A DNA stretch of 18,364 nucleotides from an uncultured Collinsella sp. (GTDB lineage: Bacteria; Actinomycetota; Coriobacteriia; Coriobacteriales; Coriobacteriaceae), in NCBI GenBank assembly GCA_902470925.1, contig CABRIF010000038.1, forward strand, positions 1-18,364, written 5' to 3'. Of the stretch, positions 17,366-18,364 are shown one piece after another. The first letter of the stretch is position 1; each line of letters starts with the position of its first letter. The notes beneath the pieces were generated by a model. That model was given only the letters and a program-made list of their open reading frames with translations. It ran no database searches and was not told where the DNA came from. The translations under genes were made by a program, and so were the position numbers.

Positions 17366-17387
17366 ATACGAATCGACCCCGTCCCCA
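17366..17387 (-). repeat. Inverted repeat copy 6, next to the transposase stop
   Basis: On the minus strand this is TGGGGACGGGGTC followed by GATTCGTAT, an exact 22-base match to copies 4 and 5 in the opposite direction. It lies 12 bases beyond the transposase stop codon (17400-17402) and reads in the same direction as that gene. With copy 5 it can form a 22-bp stem around a loop of about 186 bases. Confidence 0.93.
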
Positions 17388-17399
17388 TCCTGCAGGTGG

Positions 17400-18149
17400 T
17401 TAGTGCTGGGAGAGGATGCGCCGCACGAGCGTCCGGCCGATGCCGGTCAGCCGTTCGATGCGATATGCGCTGAGGCCGATGCATCCGAGACGCGCAATCG
17501 CCTCAGCGCGCTTCTGCTCGGCAAGCCCCTTGACTGCCGCTGGGTCCATGCCGCCCAGCGCGATGCGGGCGATCTCGGATGCGTCCCCGTCGCGGCATCC
17601 CTGAATCAAGCGCGCTTGGATCTCGCAATTCGACGTCTCCTTCGAAAACGCTTCGAAAATCTCCCTGCCCCCAATCACGGCGAACAGCCGGTCGGGCGTT
17701 AGCAGCCGGTGCCCCAGCAGATAGCCTCGATAGCTGCTCCATGGGTATTGTTCGGCGCGCATGATGCCTGCGACCTGCGGATTCTCATGCACGTAGCGGA
17801 TCGCGCAGAGCAAATAGGCATCCGTCTCGATGGGGTCGCTGCGAAATCGCCCCTGGAACACGTCGCCCACATGCCCCGTTTTGGCGTTGAAATACCGTGC
17901 GTACGCCGTATTGAGTGCATGCATCGCCGCGCTGAGGTCGCCTGCGGGGTCCTCGAGGACAAGATGAACGTGGTTGTCCATGAGGCACCAGGCCAAAACG
18001 TCCAAACCCCGTGCGACGATCTTCTCTTCAACCAGGTTCAGGAATTTGTTGCGATCCGAATCATCGGAAAAGATGAGCTGCCTGCCGCACCCCCTTATGA
18101 CGACGTGGTAGATGCCCGATTCCGAAACCGATCTTCTTATACGCGGCAT
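17400..18149 (-). CDS. REP-associated tyrosine transposase (RAYT, HuH/Y1 family)
   Basis: IS200/IS605-like single-strand transposase of the TnpA-REP type, which cuts and joins DNA through a 5'-phosphotyrosine. HuH is at His60-Val-His62 (MDNHVHLVLED), the catalytic Tyr is probably Tyr119 (AIRYVHENPQVAGI), and FNAKTGHVGDVFQGRFRSDP at 87-106 is the signature of the group. A C-terminal helix-turn-helix-like segment (LSAYRIERLTGIGRTLVRRI) could bind the repeats. It appears intact at 249 residues. I chose ATG at 18149 because AAGGGG (18159-18164) lies nine bases upstream; GTG at 18167 is in frame but precedes that site. GC content and codon use are visibly lower and less biased than in the neighbouring operon, which suggests transfer. 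It is the only clear minus-strand gene. Confidence 0.93.
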   Translation of the reverse strand: MPRIRRSVSESGIYHVVIRGCGRQLIFSDDSDRNKFLNLVEEKIVARGLDVLAWCLMDNHVHLVLEDPAGDLSAAMHALNTAYARYFNAKTGHVGDVFQGRFRSDPIETDAYLLCAIRYVHENPQVAGIMRAEQYPWSSYRGYLLGHRLLTPDRLFAVIGGREIFEAFSKETSNCEIQARLIQGCRDGDASEIARIALGGMDPAAVKGLAEQKRAEAIARLGCIGLSAYRIERLTGIGRTLVRRILSQH

Positions 18150-18178
18150 TGCGACCATCCCCTTCACATGATGCAGCG

Positions 18179-18250
18179 TCAGCGTTCAGATGGGCCGGCC
18201 GCAGTGCCAGCGTGACCGTTTCCGCCCTGCAGCGAGATACGCCGGATCAT
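18179..18250 (-). CDS. Possible 23-codon leader ORF upstream of the transposase
   Basis: On the minus strand a perfect AGGAGG (18261-18266) is followed after ten bases by ATG at 18250 and an open frame of 23 codons ending in TGA at 18179. It is in a different frame from the transposase, which starts 29 bases after this stop. No family is recognisable. It could be a leader peptide coupling translation to the transposase, or a chance frame beside a purine-rich stretch. Confidence 0.2.
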   Translation of the reverse strand: MIRRISLQGGNGHAGTAAGPSER

Positions 18251-18265
18251 TCGAATCAACCCTCC
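18249..18265 (-). repeat. Degenerate repeat copy upstream of the transposase
   Basis: The plus strand reads ATTCGAATCAACCC at 18249-18262 against ATACGAATCGACCC in copy 6, 12 of 14 bases identical and in the same direction. The second half (CCGTCCCC in copy 6) is not conserved here. If real, the transposase is flanked on both sides by like-oriented copies. Confidence 0.35.
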
Positions 18266-18316
18266 TTTTACCGTCTGCGCTTGGCCCTAGAGCCATCTTC
18301 GTGCATAGGAGGGATG

Positions 18317-18364
18317 CTGTCTCTTATACACATCTCCGAGCCCACGAGACGTAGAGGAATCTCG
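18317..18364 (-). other. Illumina Nextera i7 adapter remnant (not genomic)
   Basis: 18317-18335 is CTGTCTCTTATACACATCT, the reverse complement of the Tn5 mosaic end. 18336-18350 is the read-2 linker, 18351-18358 (GTAGAGGA) is an index that I recall as Nextera N712, and 18359-18364 is the start of P7. Genomic sequence ends at about 18316. Confidence 0.97.

Larger units (their letters stand above)
17062..17399. other. Non-coding stretch between the tandem repeats and the transposase
   Basis: Apart from the repeat copies at 17114-17140, 17155-17179 and 17366-17387, I see no gene here. Open frames through it only translate the repeats, giving peptides such as WGRGRFV and GDGVDS. 17180-17365 is unique sequence of about 186 bases with a 10-base palindrome, TCCGATCGGA (17190-17199). 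CCTGCAGG at 17389-17396 is another short palindrome, beside the transposase stop. Confidence 0.6.

Noticed and set aside
16979..17473. Plus-strand open frame of 164 codons across the repeats
   Set aside because: It merely translates the repeats (GTGSFRS, WGRGRFV, GDGVDSY), has no ribosome site and runs into the antisense of the transposase.
17709..18215. Plus-strand open frame of 168 codons opposite the transposase
   Set aside because: The minus strand encodes HuH, Tyr and FQGRF motifs of a transposase; the opposite frame has none.

Overview
The window is an assembled DNA fragment whose first 47 and last 48 bases are Illumina Nextera adapters, so only about 48-18316 is genomic and neither end is a biological boundary. 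The insert is very GC-rich and almost every gene reads on the + strand, with short gaps or overlaps, clear Shine-Dalgarno sites and frequent GTG starts. GC content, a full rod-shape cluster, a YqeK/RsfS set typical of Gram-positives, the paired TIGR03960/TIGR03936 genes and an L27 without a cleavable leader together suggest a Coriobacteriia member (Collinsella/Olsenella/Enorma-like). That placement is an inference from memory of gene content, not from a search.

Layout. (1) 48-3155: a membrane-anchored double zinc-ribbon protein, a cytoplasmic cyclophilin and a TPR membrane protein. (2) 3281-9112: the elongasome block mreB, mreC, mreD, PBP2 (mrdA) and rodA, with gaps of about 9-11 bases, behind a 13-bp perfect hairpin that abuts an extended -10 promoter. 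(3) 9197-12842: a DUF697-like membrane protein with an apparent degenerate GTPase-like front half, then a translationally coupled pair, a TIGR03960 radical SAM protein and its TIGR03936/DUF2344 partner. (4) 12843-13663: rplU-rpmA with its own strong promoter and a good intrinsic terminator. (5) 13720-16973: obgE, nadD, yqeK and rsfS, tightly packed with two overlaps, linking ribosome assembly and silencing (ObgE, RsfS) to NAD synthesis and Ap4A removal. (6) 16975-18316: a family of GGGGACGGGGTC repeats (three in tandem, two dispersed, one exact inverted copy), then a minus-strand REP-associated tyrosine transposase (HuH/Y1).

The first five regions are conserved housekeeping. The part most deserving a second look is the repeat family with its HuH transposase: repeats begin one base after the rsfS stop, an exact inverted copy lies 12 bases beyond the transposase stop, and degenerate look-alikes occur upstream of the transposase and just after the cyclophilin stop. 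Nothing here proves a wholly new system; the repeat/transposase pair resembles RAYT/REP biology with a repeat that is not the usual palindrome.
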